From Nitrospira sp. (GTDB lineage Bacteria; Nitrospirota; Nitrospiria; Nitrospirales; Nitrospiraceae), in assembly GCA_013140455.1 (NCBI GenBank), contig JABFSU010000026.1, positions 1 through 58,066 of the forward strand: 58,066 nucleotides of DNA, in the 5' to 3' direction. Shown in pieces: positions 27,207 to 36,354 of this stretch. The translations under genes were made by a program, and so were the position numbers. Positions within the stretch are counted from its first letter, which is position 1; each line of letters starts with the position of its first letter. Below the pieces are notes generated by a model, which searched no databases, was not told the origin of the DNA, and saw nothing but the letters and a program-made list of their open reading frames with translations.

Positions 27207-27212
27207 GGGATA

Positions 27213-28103
27213 ATGGCGGCCCTTGTCATGCCAGAGCTGAAGACGGTGGGTGCTCTCGTTGCGTGGGCCCGGCAGTCCTTGGTCCAAGCCGGGGTGAGCA
27301 ATGGAGTGCAGGAGGCGATGTGGCTCTTGGAGCACGCGCTTGAGGTACGAAGCCATCAGCTGGTGAGCCTGATGGACCGGTTGGTATCTCCCGATGTCTG
27401 GGGCCGCGTTGAGATCCTGGTCGCGCGGCGAGTAGCCCGCGAACCGCTTCAATATCTGCTTGGCACACAAGAGTTTTGCGGCCTCGAATTTTCTGTCAGC
27501 CCCGCCGTATTGATTCCCCGCCCTGAAACGGAATTGCTGATTCATCAGGTCATCGGCCGCGTACAATCTCTTTCCGAAGCCACCATTGTCGATGTGGGAA
27601 CGGGCTCCGGCTGCGTGGCCGTCACATTGGCCGCTCGTCTGAATGGGCAGCGCATCTTCGCGATCGACCGCTCGTCTGAGGCGCTCGCGGTGGCGATGAC
27701 CAATGCAGCGAGGCATGCGGTCAGCGGCCGTATTGAATGGCTTGAAGGCGATTTACTGGCGCCGTTGCGAGGACGGTTGCCTGAGGGGGCGGTGGATCTG
27801 GTTGTGTCGAATCCTCCGTACATCTCTGAGTCGGATTGGGCCGGCCTGGAGCCGGAGGTGCGGGTATTTGAGCCGCGCATGGCACTGGTCGGGGGAGAGC
27901 AGGGAACCGAGTTTCACGAGCGGTTGCTGCGTGAGTCCCGGGAATTTCTCGCTCTAGGCGGACTGCTTGTGATGGAAATTGGTGCAGGCCAAGCCCCGCT
28001 CGTCCGGCAGTTGGCAGAACAGATTGGCGGGTATACAGCGCTTCGTATCATCGAAGATGCGGCAGGGATTGAGCGGGTGGTCATAGCTCAGCGGGTGGAA
28101 TAG
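27213..28103 (+). CDS. prmC: Release factor glutamine methyltransferase
   Basis: A 296-residue SAM-dependent methyltransferase (HemK/PrmC). An N-terminal helical domain (about 1-85) binds the release factor. The SAM site is DVGTGSGCVAVTLA (127-140), followed by the acidic residue in FAIDRS, and the catalytic NPPYIS at 200-205. It modifies the GGQ glutamine of the release factor encoded 6 bp upstream. It is followed 14 bp later by murA. Confidence 0.96.
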   Translation: MAALVMPELKTVGALVAWARQSLVQAGVSNGVQEAMWLLEHALEVRSHQLVSLMDRLVSPDVWGRVEILVARRVAREPLQYLLGTQEFCGLEFSVSPAVLIPRPETELLIHQVIGRVQSLSEATIVDVGTGSGCVAVTLAARLNGQRIFAIDRSSEALAVAMTNAARHAVSGRIEWLEGDLLAPLRGRLPEGAVDLVVSNPPYISESDWAGLEPEVRVFEPRMALVGGEQGTEFHERLLRESREFLALGGLLVMEIGAGQAPLVRQLAEQIGGYTALRIIEDAAGIERVVIAQRVE

Positions 28104-28117
28104 GAAGCAAGACGTCG

Positions 28118-29392
28118 ATGGATGAGATTGTCATTACTGGTGGAAATCGGTTGCGTGGAGAAGTCCGGATCAGCGGGGCGAAGAACTCCGCCCTTCCCAT
28201 TCTTGCCTCGACCATCTTAGGTGGCGGCGAATGCGTCATTACGAACGTCCCCCGTGTGGTCGATGTCCTGACGATGGGGAAACTCCTCGGCATTCTGGGG
28301 GCTCAGGTCTCCCATGAGGCCAACCGCGCCGTCATTAAAGCTGATGTGATTCATTCCACGGAGGCGCCGTACGACTTGGTGAAAACCATGCGTGCCTCAG
28401 TGCTGGTGTTGGGGCCGCTGCTCGCCCGTTGGGGGGAAGCGAAGGTCTCGTTGCCGGGTGGTTGTGCGATCGGTTCGCGACCGGTAAATCTTCATTTGGC
28501 CGGGTTGGCAAAATTAGGAGCTGACATTTCGATCGAGCATGGGTATATCACCGCGAGGGCCAAGCGGCTGAAGGGTGCGCGGATCTACTGCGACACTACG
28601 ACGGTGACCGGGACGGAAAATCTGATGATGGCCGCCTCCCTTGCCGAGGGGACGAGCGTCATCGAAAATGCGGCGAAAGAGCCTGAAATCGTAGATCTCG
28701 CTGAGTTTTTGATCAAACGCGGTGCCCGTATTGCCGGGGCCGGGACGGACGTGCTCACGATTGAAGGGGTGCGGGAACTGCACGGGGCCGATCATGAGGT
28801 GATCCCCGATCGAATCGAAGCCGGTACGCACCTTGTGGCGGGGGCGATTACGGATGGAGATATCACGGTTACCCATTGCCGTCCGGTGCATCTTGAAGCG
28901 GTCCTGATGAAGTTGCGGGAAGCGGGTGCGGATATTCAGGTTGAGGCCCAGACGGTGCGGATCAAACGGAATGGCCGGCTGAAGGGGACGGATATCCGGA
29001 CCTTACCGTTCCCGGGGTTTCCGACGGATATGCAGGCGCAGATGGTCGCGCTGATGGCGATTACGGAAGGCACGAGCGTCGTGACAGAGACGGTCTTTGA
29101 AAGCCGCTTTATGCATGTAGAAGAGTTGCGGCGGATGGGCGCGGATATTCGAGTCGAAGGTAATCGCTTGATTGTCACAGGACGCCCCACGCTGACAGGG
29201 GCGCCGGTCATGGCCTCGGACCTTCGCGCCAGCGCAGGGCTCATTCTGGCCGGTTTGGCCGCCGAGGGTGAAACCGAAGTACAGCGGGTGTATCACCTCG
29301 ATCGAGGCTATGAACGTATTGAGGAAAAACTGCGGGCTGTCGGGGCGAACATCGAGCGCCGGAAGGCGGGCCTCACCACAGGAGTCCGTTAA
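28118..29392 (+). CDS. murA: UDP-N-acetylglucosamine 1-carboxyvinyltransferase
   Basis: A 424-residue MurA, which transfers enolpyruvate to UDP-GlcNAc as the first committed step of peptidoglycan synthesis. The active-site Cys116 is in [14 protein letters not shown], so the enzyme should be fosfomycin-sensitive in principle. [12 protein letters not shown] (19-30) forms the N-terminal substrate loop and [18 protein letters not shown] lies in the second domain. It closes the prfA-prmC-murA run; a 124-bp repeat begins at the base after its stop codon. Confidence 0.97.
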   Translation: MDEIVITGGNRLRGEVRISGAKNSALPILASTILGGGECVITNVPRVVDVLTMGKLLGILGAQVSHEANRAVIKADVIHSTEAPYDLVKTMRASVLVLGPLLARWGEAKVSLPGGCAIGSRPVNLHLAGLAKLGADISIEHGYITARAKRLKGARIYCDTTTVTGTENLMMAASLAEGTSVIENAAKEPEIVDLAEFLIKRGARIAGAGTDVLTIEGVRELHGADHEVIPDRIEAGTHLVAGAITDGDITVTHCRPVHLEAVLMKLREAGADIQVEAQTVRIKRNGRLKGTDIRTLPFPGFPTDMQAQMVALMAITEGTSVVTETVFESRFMHVEELRRMGADIRVEGNRLIVTGRPTLTGAPVMASDLRASAGLILAGLAAEGETEVQRVYHLDRGYERIEEKLRAVGANIERRKAGLTTGVR

Positions 29393-29516
29393 CAGGATGC
29401 TGAAAACGTCTGCCAGCGGCGTTCTCGCTTCGCTTAGAGGCTCAACGTACGGCGCAGAGTACGATTCGCCTCTTCGCTCGCTGCGGCCTTGCTGGGCGGC
29501 CATTTTGAGCATCCTG
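29393..29516. repeat. 124-bp palindromic repeat, copy 1
   Basis: Terminal inverted repeats CAGGATGCTGAAAA and TTTTGAGCATCCTG (one mismatch) bound a 124-bp element. A central CGTAC...GTACG palindrome and the block CTGCGGCCTTGC are shared with the second copy at 48490-48613, which has the same length. It starts directly after the murA stop. No ORF or transposase is inside, so it is a MITE/REP-like element. Confidence 0.8.
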
Positions 29517-29605
29517 TGTGTCCGTTCGGCGTGGTTTCAGTCATTGGAGTCCGCCATGTCTATAGCACTCAAGAAGAGTTGTTCCGCAGCCTGTTAGAGG
29601 AATTT

Positions 29606-30310
29606 ATGCTGACGATTGCGCTCTCAAAGGGGAAGTTGATCGAGCCGACGCTGGAACTGTTCCGTCTGGCGGGCTATGAAAGTGCTGCGCTGGTGGGGGA
29701 AAGCCGGCGGTTGATTTTCCCTTGTCCTGAGATCGACACCACCTTCCTGGTTGTGCGTCCGAGTGATGTCCCGACCTATGTGGAATATGGCGGCGCGGAC
29801 GCCGGGATCGTCGGAAAAGACGTGTTGATGGAGCAGGACAGTGACGTCTATGAGCCGTTGGATTTACTGTTTGGAGCGTGTAGAATCTCGGTCGCTGCGC
29901 TCCGGGCCGAGGTCGCGTGCGACCGGCTTTCATCCAAGGTGCGCGTCGCGACGAAATATCCCAGGATCACCGAGCGCTTTTTCAACCAGCGCGGGGTCCC
30001 GGTCGAAATCATCAAGCTGTACGGCTCAATTGAGTTAGCGCCGGTTGTGGGACTGGCAGACCGGATCGTCGATCTCGTCGAGACCGGAAGTACGCTCAAG
30101 GCGCACGATCTGGTCGAAGTGGATCTGATTGCCCAGTCGACCGCACGTTTCATTGCGAACCGGGCAAGTCTCAAGCTCAAACATGCACCACTGATGGATA
30201 TGATTCGCCGGCTGCGGAAGGCCGTGGCGGCTTCTCAGAAAGCAGCATCGATGCCCCGTGGTAAAGCAGGATCGAAACGAGCCTCCACCTCAGCGAAGGA
30301 TCGCGCATGA
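29606..30310 (+). CDS. hisG: ATP phosphoribosyltransferase, short form
   Basis: A 234-residue HisG, first enzyme of histidine synthesis (ATP + PRPP). MLTIALSKGKLIEPTLELF, YGGADAGIVGKDVLME, RVATKYPRIT and the PRPP loop DLVETGSTLKAHDL are present. It lacks the C-terminal histidine-binding regulatory domain of long HisG, so it should act with a HisZ partner, not encoded in this window. Instead it has a Ser/Lys-rich tail of about 28 residues. The ATG at 29606 follows GAGG; an apparent upstream extension runs into the repeat and is not believed. It overlaps hisD by 4 bp. Confidence 0.95.
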   Translation: MLTIALSKGKLIEPTLELFRLAGYESAALVGESRRLIFPCPEIDTTFLVVRPSDVPTYVEYGGADAGIVGKDVLMEQDSDVYEPLDLLFGACRISVAALRAEVACDRLSSKVRVATKYPRITERFFNQRGVPVEIIKLYGSIELAPVVGLADRIVDLVETGSTLKAHDLVEVDLIAQSTARFIANRASLKLKHAPLMDMIRRLRKAVAASQKAASMPRGKAGSKRASTSAKDRA

Positions 30311-31590
30311 AAATTCTCACGCAGGCTGATCGATCGTTTGCCGCGACCGTGAAGAAGGTCGCCTTGCGCGGGGCGGTCCAGAGCAGTGCGGTTGAAAAAA
30401 CCGTCAGGACGATTCTCCAAGCAGTCCAACGCGGCGGCGATCGCGCGGTCTTGCGCTATACGAAACAGTTTGATCGTGTGGCGCTCAAGGCCGAGGCGCT
30501 CAGAGTATCTCCCGAAGAAATCAAAGAGGCCTATCACCATATCCGGAAAGACGAAGGTGATGCCCTGCGGTTCGCCGCGCAACGGGTCACCGCGTTTCAC
30601 GAGCGCCAGCGTACGAAGACCTGGATGTATCAGGATGATACCGCCACGTTGGGGCAGGTAGTCACGCCGGTGGATGCGGTGGGCGTTTATGTGCCGGGTG
30701 GCAAAGCGGTCTATCCGTCGTCGGTGCTGATGTGCGCCATTCCCGCTAAAGTTGCCGGCGTCGAGCGAATTGTGATGGTTACGCCGCCGCAGAAGGGCCC
30801 TATTAATCCCTATTTGCTGGTGGCGGCGGATATTGCCGGGGTGACGGAGATCTATCGCGTCGGCGGCGTGCAGGCGGTTGCGGCCCTTGCCTATGGCACC
30901 AAGACCATCGCGAAGGTCGACAAAATTGTCGGGCCGGGAAATATCTACGTGGCGACGGCGAAGCGCCTGCTCTATGGAACAGTCGGCATCGACATGATCG
31001 CCGGGCCGAGCGAATTGCTGGTGGTCGCCGATGACGATGCGACGCCCGCTCATGTCGCCGCGGATCTGCTTTGCGAAGCCGAGCATGACGAAGATGCGCA
31101 GGTCTTTCTGGTGACGACTTCCGAGCGGCTCGCCAAAGATGTGTCGAAATTGATCGAGAGTCAGTTGAAAGGGCTGCAACGGGAGAAGATCGCCTCGAAG
31201 TCGATTGCGCGGCACGCGGTGGCCTTTGTGGTCACGACTATGGATGAGGCCATTGAGGTGGCGAACGAGATTGCTGCTGAGCACTTGACGCTCTCGGTGG
31301 ACAATCCCTTCGACTATCTGGAGAAAGTCCGCCATGCGGGGGCGTTATTCTTGGGCCGGCATACACCGCCGTCTGTAGCGGATTACATTGCCGGGCCGAA
31401 TCACGTGTTGCCGACCGGCGGGTCTGCGCGGTTTTTCTCGGCCTTATCCGTCCATGACTATGTGAAGACCAGCAATATCGTCCATTACACGAAAGAGGAG
31501 CTGAGGAAGGTGAAAGATCATCTGGTGCGTCTCGCGCATATCGAAGGATTCGATGCGCATGCCAAGTCGGCTGAAAGCAGGTTCTCATGA
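30307..31590 (+). CDS. hisD: Histidinol dehydrogenase
   Basis: A 427-residue zinc enzyme that oxidises histidinol to histidine in two NAD-dependent steps. The signature [17 protein letters not shown] (about 213-229), [15 protein letters not shown], and the catalytic E-H pair region AAEHLTLSV are visible, as is the C-terminal [13 protein letters not shown]. It overlaps both hisG and hisB by 4 bp (ATGA), so the three are translated together. Confidence 0.97.
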   Translation: MKILTQADRSFAATVKKVALRGAVQSSAVEKTVRTILQAVQRGGDRAVLRYTKQFDRVALKAEALRVSPEEIKEAYHHIRKDEGDALRFAAQRVTAFHERQRTKTWMYQDDTATLGQVVTPVDAVGVYVPGGKAVYPSSVLMCAIPAKVAGVERIVMVTPPQKGPINPYLLVAADIAGVTEIYRVGGVQAVAALAYGTKTIAKVDKIVGPGNIYVATAKRLLYGTVGIDMIAGPSELLVVADDDATPAHVAADLLCEAEHDEDAQVFLVTTSERLAKDVSKLIESQLKGLQREKIASKSIARHAVAFVVTTMDEAIEVANEIAAEHLTLSVDNPFDYLEKVRHAGALFLGRHTPPSVADYIAGPNHVLPTGGSARFFSALSVHDYVKTSNIVHYTKEELRKVKDHLVRLAHIEGFDAHAKSAESRFS

Positions 31591-32195
31591 AGAAGCGCGG
31601 ATCGGCAGCGCGGCAGGCCTCGATTCACCGCGCAACGAAAGAAACCGATATTTCCGTCGAGTGGACGATCGACGGCAGCGGGCAGGGGAAAATCGAAACG
31701 GGTATCCGGTTCTTCGATCACATGCTGGAACTGCTGGCAAAGCACGGCTTCTTCGACCTGACGGTCAAAGCCAAGGGCGACATCGATATCGATGAGCATC
31801 ACACGGTGGAGGACGTCGGGATCGTCATGGGCAAGGCGTTGCACCAAGCGCTGGGCGAGAAGGCGGGGATCAAGCGGTTCGGGTTTGCCTCGGCGCCGCT
31901 TGACGAAACGCTTGCGCAAATCACGGTGGATCTCAGCGGCAGGCCATATCTTGTCTACAACGTGGCCTTGCCGGATCGGAAGATCAAGGCGTTTGACTTG
32001 GGTTTGTTCGAGGACTTTTTCCAGGCTTTCGTGACGCATGGCGGATTGAATCTGCACGTGAATCTCATGTACGGCCGCAACCCGCATCACATCATGGAAG
32101 CCATTTTCAAAGGGTTGGCCAAAGCCCTTGATCAGGCCACCATGCCGGAAGAACGGCTCGCGGGGAAAGTCCTTTCGACAAAGGGAATGCTGTAA
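31587..32195 (+). CDS. hisB: Imidazoleglycerol-phosphate dehydratase
   Basis: A 202-residue monofunctional HisB (no phosphatase domain). The metal-binding signatures are [16 protein letters not shown] and [13 protein letters not shown] in the first half, and [15 protein letters not shown] with [10 protein letters not shown] in the second. It converts imidazole glycerol phosphate to imidazole acetol phosphate. It follows hisD with an ATGA overlap and is the last gene before a probable terminator at 32229-32260. Confidence 0.97.
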   Translation: MKKRGSAARQASIHRATKETDISVEWTIDGSGQGKIETGIRFFDHMLELLAKHGFFDLTVKAKGDIDIDEHHTVEDVGIVMGKALHQALGEKAGIKRFGFASAPLDETLAQITVDLSGRPYLVYNVALPDRKIKAFDLGLFEDFFQAFVTHGGLNLHVNLMYGRNPHHIMEAIFKGLAKALDQATMPEERLAGKVLSTKGML

Positions 32196-32228
32196 GCCAA
32201 CGAGCATAAGTCGACCAATAGGCAGATG

Positions 32229-32265
32229 AAGGGGGCAGGCTGTGTAGAGCGTGTCCCCTTTTTAT
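32229..32265 (+). terminator. Probable terminator between hisB and hisH
   Basis: AAGGGGGCA pairs with TGTCCCCTT over 9 bp (one G-U pair) around a 14-nt loop, followed by TTTATTT. It divides the histidine genes into hisGDB and hisH onward. Confidence 0.5.
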
Positions 32266-32338
32266 TTCCAGAGACGGGAGTGGCAGGATCAGCCCGGTTG
32301 CGGTATTGTTACAACTTTCCGGGAGCTGCCAGAATTTC

Positions 32339-32947
32339 ATGATCGCGATCATCGACTACGGCATGGGCAATTTGCGCAGTGTCCACAAGGCGTTTGAGGC
32401 CGTCGGCCATCAGGCGGTGGTGACGCGCGATGCGGGCGTGATCAAGAGCGCCAGCCATGTCGTGTTGCCTGGCGTCGGGGCATTCGGCGACTGCATGGCA
32501 AACCTCGATCAGTATGGGCTGGTCGAGTCCGTTCGCGTGGCGATTCAATCGGGTAAACCGTTCCTGGGAATTTGTCTCGGGCTTCAATTGCTGTTCACAG
32601 AAAGTGAAGAGTTCGGCATGCACAAGGGCTTGGACATTATTCCCGGCAAGGTGCGGAGGTTTGCCGCTGATCCCACATTGAAAGTTCCCCATATGGGATG
32701 GAATCAAGTGAGCGTGCAGCGTGCCTGCCCGGTATTTGCCGGAATCCCGAACGGTTCTAATTGGTATTTCGTGCATTCTTATTTCGTCGATCCGGTCGAG
32801 AAGCAGATTGCGTCGACAACGACGACCTATGGGATTCCTTTTGTCTCGAGCATTTGGAAGGACAACGTTGTGGCTTGCCAATTTCACCCTGAGAAGAGCC
32901 AGACAGTTGGCCTGCAACTGATTAAGAATTTCGGGGCCTGGACGTGA
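32339..32947 (+). CDS. hisH: Imidazole glycerol phosphate synthase, glutamine amidotransferase subunit
   Basis: A 202-residue class I glutaminase that feeds ammonia to HisF. The nucleophile Cys is in GKPFLGICLGLQLLF (about 75-89) and the His-x-Glu pair is in CQFHPEKSQ near the C-terminus. MIAIIDYGMGNLRSVHKA is the standard N-terminus, which fixes the ATG at 32339 rather than a start 11 codons upstream. It overlaps the lipoprotein gene by 4 bp. Confidence 0.96.
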   Translation: MIAIIDYGMGNLRSVHKAFEAVGHQAVVTRDAGVIKSASHVVLPGVGAFGDCMANLDQYGLVESVRVAIQSGKPFLGICLGLQLLFTESEEFGMHKGLDIIPGKVRRFAADPTLKVPHMGWNQVSVQRACPVFAGIPNGSNWYFVHSYFVDPVEKQIASTTTTYGIPFVSSIWKDNVVACQFHPEKSQTVGLQLIKNFGAWT

Positions 32948-33690
32948 GCGCCGCGACGTTACATGTTTGGAGGATAGGCTTGGTGTGCCTGGCCGGAGCT
33001 GTCTTGGCCGGGGCGGGGTGTAGCGGGTCGAAGGTGATGACGAAGGCGTCGAATGAGCTGCCGCGCTATCAGGTGAAGACCATGGCCTTCGTCCCGTTCA
33101 CGACGATCGCCACGCCGCAGGTCCGTGATCAGGGAGATCAGTTCATGTCGGCGCCGCAAAGCGTCCGCCGGTCGGATATTTCGGTCGGGGTGCCGTCGAA
33201 TGTGGAGCCTCCGCCTCGGCAGACTGTTGTTGTACCGGCTGCTGCGGCAGAGAAGGTGACGCAGCTCTTCTGGACCCGGTTACGGAATCGCGCTGGTGTT
33301 ACGGTATCGTCGCCGGGCGATACGGGGAAAGCCGCGGCCTCCCTTGGCGAAGATCCGCTGAAGACCACGCCTGACATGACGGCGGCGGCCGTGGCCAAGA
33401 AACTAAAACAGGATGCCGCTCTGATCGGGCAGGTGTTGGTCTATCAGGAGCGAGTGGGCAGCCGGCTCGGGGCGAACCCTCCAGCCTCTGTCGGGTTTGA
33501 GGTCAAAGTGGTGGCAGCGGATGGGCAGGTGTTGTGGGTCGGTAACTACTATGAGCGCCAACGGCCGATGACCGAAGATATTATGGGGTTCATTCATCGC
33601 TGGGCGTTCGTCACAGCGGATGAGCTGGCGGAGTACGGCGTGGATGAAGTGTTGAAAGAATTTCCATTCGGAGCAGGGGGAGAGAAGTAA
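32944..33690 (+). CDS. Putative lipoprotein embedded in the histidine operon
   Basis: A 248-residue predicted lipoprotein: signal peptide with lipobox LAGAGC and acylated Cys26. The mature part has a beta/alpha pattern (YQVKTMAFVPFTTIA; ALIGQVLVYQERVGSR; VGFEVKVVAADGQVLWVGNYYE) like small outer-membrane-associated lipoproteins of the DUF799/GNA1162 or curli CsgG-like kind, but I cannot assign a family. The GTG start overlaps hisH (GTGA) and hisA begins 1 bp after its stop, so it is translated within the operon. A link to histidine synthesis is not evident. Confidence 0.8.
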   Translation: MSAATLHVWRIGLVCLAGAVLAGAGCSGSKVMTKASNELPRYQVKTMAFVPFTTIATPQVRDQGDQFMSAPQSVRRSDISVGVPSNVEPPPRQTVVVPAAAAEKVTQLFWTRLRNRAGVTVSSPGDTGKAAASLGEDPLKTTPDMTAAAVAKKLKQDAALIGQVLVYQERVGSRLGANPPASVGFEVKVVAADGQVLWVGNYYERQRPMTEDIMGFIHRWAFVTADELAEYGVDEVLKEFPFGAGGEK

Positions 33691-33691
33691 C

Positions 33692-34420
33692 GTGCTTGTG
33701 ATTCCAGCCATTGATTTGAAAGACGGTCGTTGTGTGCGGTTGCGCCAGGGCGATATGGCCGCGGAGACGGTGTACTCGGAGGATGTCCCGGCGGTGGCCC
33801 GGAAATGGCAGCAGGGCGGGGCCAGCCTCATTCATGTCGTTGATTTGAACGGCGCGGTCGATGGGGAGCCAAGGAATCTTCCGCAGATCGAAGCGGTGAT
33901 GAAGACGGTGAGTGTGAAAGTACAGGTCGGCGGAGGGATTCGGACGATTGAGACGGTGCGGCGTTACTTGAATGCGGGTGTCTCGCGTGTGGTGCTCGGG
34001 ACCGCGGCGCTCACGGATCGCGCGTTTCTTGAACAGGCCTGCCGGGAATTTCCCCGGCGCATTCTGCTCGGACTCGACGCGCGTGACGGCAAGGTGGCGG
34101 TGAAGGGGTGGACGGCCGTATCGGATACGAAGGCGATCGATCTGCTCAAAGACCTTGCCGGACTTGCGATCAGTGCGGTGATCTATACCGACATTTCGCG
34201 CGATGGCATGCTGAGCGGGCCTAATCTTCCGGCATTACAAGAGGTGGTTGAACACTCAGCCTTCCCTGTCATTGCTTCTGGCGGCATCACGCGTGTGGAG
34301 GACCTGCAGGCCGTTCATGCGCTCGGCCCTCGCATTGAAGGCGCGATCGTCGGGAAGGCGCTGTACGACGGGAAATTGGATTATGCAACGGCTGTGGCGG
34401 CGCTGGGCGCACGATGTTGA
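33692..34420 (+). CDS. hisA: ProFAR isomerase (HisA)
   Basis: A 242-residue TIM-barrel isomerase. [19 protein letters not shown] with its catalytic Asp near residue 8, [29 protein letters not shown] and the second catalytic Asp in [14 protein letters not shown] are all present. PriA-type dual function with TrpF cannot be ruled out by eye. It starts with GTG and overlaps hisF by 7 bp. Confidence 0.96.
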   Translation: MLVIPAIDLKDGRCVRLRQGDMAAETVYSEDVPAVARKWQQGGASLIHVVDLNGAVDGEPRNLPQIEAVMKTVSVKVQVGGGIRTIETVRRYLNAGVSRVVLGTAALTDRAFLEQACREFPRRILLGLDARDGKVAVKGWTAVSDTKAIDLLKDLAGLAISAVIYTDISRDGMLSGPNLPALQEVVEHSAFPVIASGGITRVEDLQAVHALGPRIEGAIVGKALYDGKLDYATAVAALGARC

Positions 34421-35196
34421 CGAAACGTATCATTCCTTGCCTCGATGTCAAAGACGGCCGGGTGGTGAAGGGCGTCAGCTTTGTCAATCTTCGTGATGCG
34501 GGCGATCCGGTGGAAGTGGCGGCGGCCTACGATCGCGAAGGGGCGGACGAGCTGTGCTTTCTCGATATCACCGCGTCGCACGAAAATCGAAAGACCATTA
34601 TCGATGTGGTCGAACAAACCGCCGCGCGCGTGTTCATGCCTGTGACTGTCGGCGGCGGGGTTCGGACGCTGGACGATATCCGAGCGTTGCTCAATGCCGG
34701 CGCCGACAAGGTGAGCATCAATACGGCGGCGGTTCAACGGCCGGAATTTGTGCGAGAAGCGGCGCAGAAATTCGGGACCCAGTGTATCGTCGTCGCAATC
34801 GATGCTAAGCGAAGCGCTACGCCTGGTCGATGGGAAGTCTTTACGCATGGCGGGCGAAAACCCACCGGGCTCGATGCGGTGGAGTGGGCGAAGCGGATGG
34901 AAACCTACGGGGCGGGAGAGATCCTGCTCACGAGCATGGATCAAGACGGTCAGCAAAGCGGCTATGATTTAGGTCTGACGGCGGCGGTGTCAGAAACCGT
35001 TTCGATTCCCGTGATCGCCTCAGGCGGAGTGGGGACGCTCGGGCATCTCTATGACGGGTTTACGAAGGGGAAGGCGGACGCGGTGTTGGCTGCGTCGATT
35101 TTTCACTTCCGGACGTATACGATTCCGCAGGCCAAAGAATATTTACGAGAGAAAGGCGTGCCGGTTCGGCTTGATCAAGCCGCGCCGGTTGCGTGA
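34414..35196 (+). CDS. hisF: Imidazole glycerol phosphate synthase, cyclase subunit
   Basis: A 260-residue TIM-barrel cyclase. [17 protein letters not shown] (catalytic Asp near 11), [27 protein letters not shown], the second catalytic Asp in [14 protein letters not shown] and [15 protein letters not shown] are present. Together with HisH it makes imidazole glycerol phosphate and AICAR. It is followed after 4 bp by hisIE. Confidence 0.97.
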   Translation: MLTKRIIPCLDVKDGRVVKGVSFVNLRDAGDPVEVAAAYDREGADELCFLDITASHENRKTIIDVVEQTAARVFMPVTVGGGVRTLDDIRALLNAGADKVSINTAAVQRPEFVREAAQKFGTQCIVVAIDAKRSATPGRWEVFTHGGRKPTGLDAVEWAKRMETYGAGEILLTSMDQDGQQSGYDLGLTAAVSETVSIPVIASGGVGTLGHLYDGFTKGKADAVLAASIFHFRTYTIPQAKEYLREKGVPVRLDQAAPVA

Positions 35197-35200
35197 CATC

Positions 35201-35872
35201 ATGGGACAAGGCGACGCCGCACCGGCCTTCAAATTTGATGCGCAGGGGCTGATTCCCGCGGTTGTGCAGGACTGGCTGGACGGAACGGTCCTGATGGTCG
35301 GGTATATGAACCAGGACGCGTTGAATCAAACCGTGGCTACCAAAATAGTTCACTTCTGGAGCCGGTCGCGCCAGAAGCTCTGGGAAAAGGGTGAAACCTC
35401 GGGGAACAAACTCCACGTCAAAACCCTCTTTGTGGATTGCGATCGCGATACGATTCTTGTGAAGGCGCAACCGGTCGGGCCGACGTGTCACACGGGCGAG
35501 CGGGCCTGTTTCTTCACGTCTCTAGATGAGTCTGGTGCAATAGTCACCGAAAAAACTAACGAAGCTGCAGGCGGTATTCTTGAGGCGGTGCTGCGAACGA
35601 TCGAAACGCGTCGTGCCAATCCCCAGCCGGGGTCCTACACGACGAAGCTCTTCGAAGGAGGCCACGATAAGATCCTCAAGAAAGTGGCGGAGGAAGCCGG
35701 CGAAGTGCTGCTGGCGTCCAAGGGTGGGAAGAAAGAGGAAATCGTTTACGAGATTGCCGATCTGTTTTTTCATACGCTCATGGTCTTGGGTTACCATGAC
35801 ATTCCTCTGTCCGTGATCTATCAAGAATTGGCGAAGCGTTTTGGGAAGTCCGGTCTCAGGACGGAACAATAA
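35201..35872 (+). CDS. hisIE: Bifunctional PRA-CH hydrolase / PRA-PP pyrophosphatase
   Basis: A 223-residue fusion. The HisI part (about 1-120) has LMVGYMNQDALNQT, HFWSRSRQKLWEKGETSGN, the metal ligands in VDCDRDT and the Cys-His motif PTCHTGERACFF. The HisE part (about 125-215) has the MazG-like EEAGEVLLASK and EIADLFFHTLMV. The ATG at 35201 is used; an upstream in-frame extension lies within hisF and is not believed. A HIT gene follows 14 bp later. Confidence 0.95.
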   Translation: MGQGDAAPAFKFDAQGLIPAVVQDWLDGTVLMVGYMNQDALNQTVATKIVHFWSRSRQKLWEKGETSGNKLHVKTLFVDCDRDTILVKAQPVGPTCHTGERACFFTSLDESGAIVTEKTNEAAGGILEAVLRTIETRRANPQPGSYTTKLFEGGHDKILKKVAEEAGEVLLASKGGKKEEIVYEIADLFFHTLMVLGYHDIPLSVIYQELAKRFGKSGLRTEQ

Positions 35873-35886
35873 GCAGGGAGGGCACG

Positions 35887-36231
35887 GTGAGTACCTGCAT
35901 TTTTTGCCGTATCGTCGATGGCAGCATTCCCGCAAAAGTGGTGTATCAGGACGAGCATACATTGGCGTTCGATGATGTCAGCCCTCAGGCGCCTGTCCAT
36001 ACGCTGGTGATTCCAAAACGGCATGTCGCAGCGATTCAGGATCTCGGCGAGTCCGATCAAGCGTTACTTGGCCGATTGCTCCTGACTTGTCGAAAGGTCG
36101 CTACGGACAAGGGGCTGGCCGAGCCGGGTTATCGTATTGTGGCCAATACCGGTCGGGATGGGGGCCAGTCCGTGTTTCACCTGCATTTCCACGTGCTTGG
36201 CGGTCGTCACCTCGGCTGGCCTCCGGGCTAG
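35887..36231 (+). CDS. HIT family protein (HINT-like)
   Basis: A 114-residue HINT-type histidine triad protein. The zinc-ligand Cys pair CIFC (4-7) is in STCIFCRIVDGSIPAKV, and the triad is His98, His100 and His102 (VFHLHFHVLGGRH). HINT proteins hydrolyse nucleoside phosphoramidates. The GTG start follows AGGGAGGGC. This protein is shorter and closer to standard HINT than the HIT protein at 4281-4709. Proximity to hisIE may be incidental, though this neighbour pair recurs in bacteria. Confidence 0.94.
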   Translation: MSTCIFCRIVDGSIPAKVVYQDEHTLAFDDVSPQAPVHTLVIPKRHVAAIQDLGESDQALLGRLLLTCRKVATDKGLAEPGYRIVANTGRDGGQSVFHLHFHVLGGRHLGWPPG

Positions 36232-36247
36232 CCGGGCTCCCTTATAA

Positions 36248-36275
36248 TTGACAGGGTTTCAAGCGGTCTGATACC
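36248..36275 (+). promoter_or_regulatory. Promoter-like boxes upstream of dnaG
   Basis: A perfect TTGACA at 36248-36253 is followed after 16 nt by GATACC (36270-36275), a weak -10. A perfect TATAAT overlaps the -35 at 36243-36248 but has no good -35 itself. One of these may drive dnaG-rpoD. Confidence 0.3.
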
Positions 36276-36354
36276 CTGACCAGTCAAATTTTCCGATCAT
36301 TTACAGGCTAGCTCGTCGGTCGACCTTGACGGGTGCAAAGGAGCCAGGACTCTC

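Noticed and set aside
26514-27716. A 400-codon minus-strand frame across prfA and prmC
   Set aside because: It is antisense to two confident genes, has no ribosome site at its start and no family resemblance.
29489-29605. Upstream in-frame extension of hisG
   Set aside because: The extra codons begin inside the 124-bp repeat, and the conserved HisG N-terminus and ribosome site fit the ATG at 29606.
30235-31335. A 366-codon minus-strand frame opposite hisD
   Set aside because: Shadow of hisD, with composition typical of antisense frames (His/Arg/Asp-rich).
35051-35200. Upstream in-frame extension of hisIE
   Set aside because: It overlaps hisF by 146 bp and adds Arg-rich sequence foreign to HisI.
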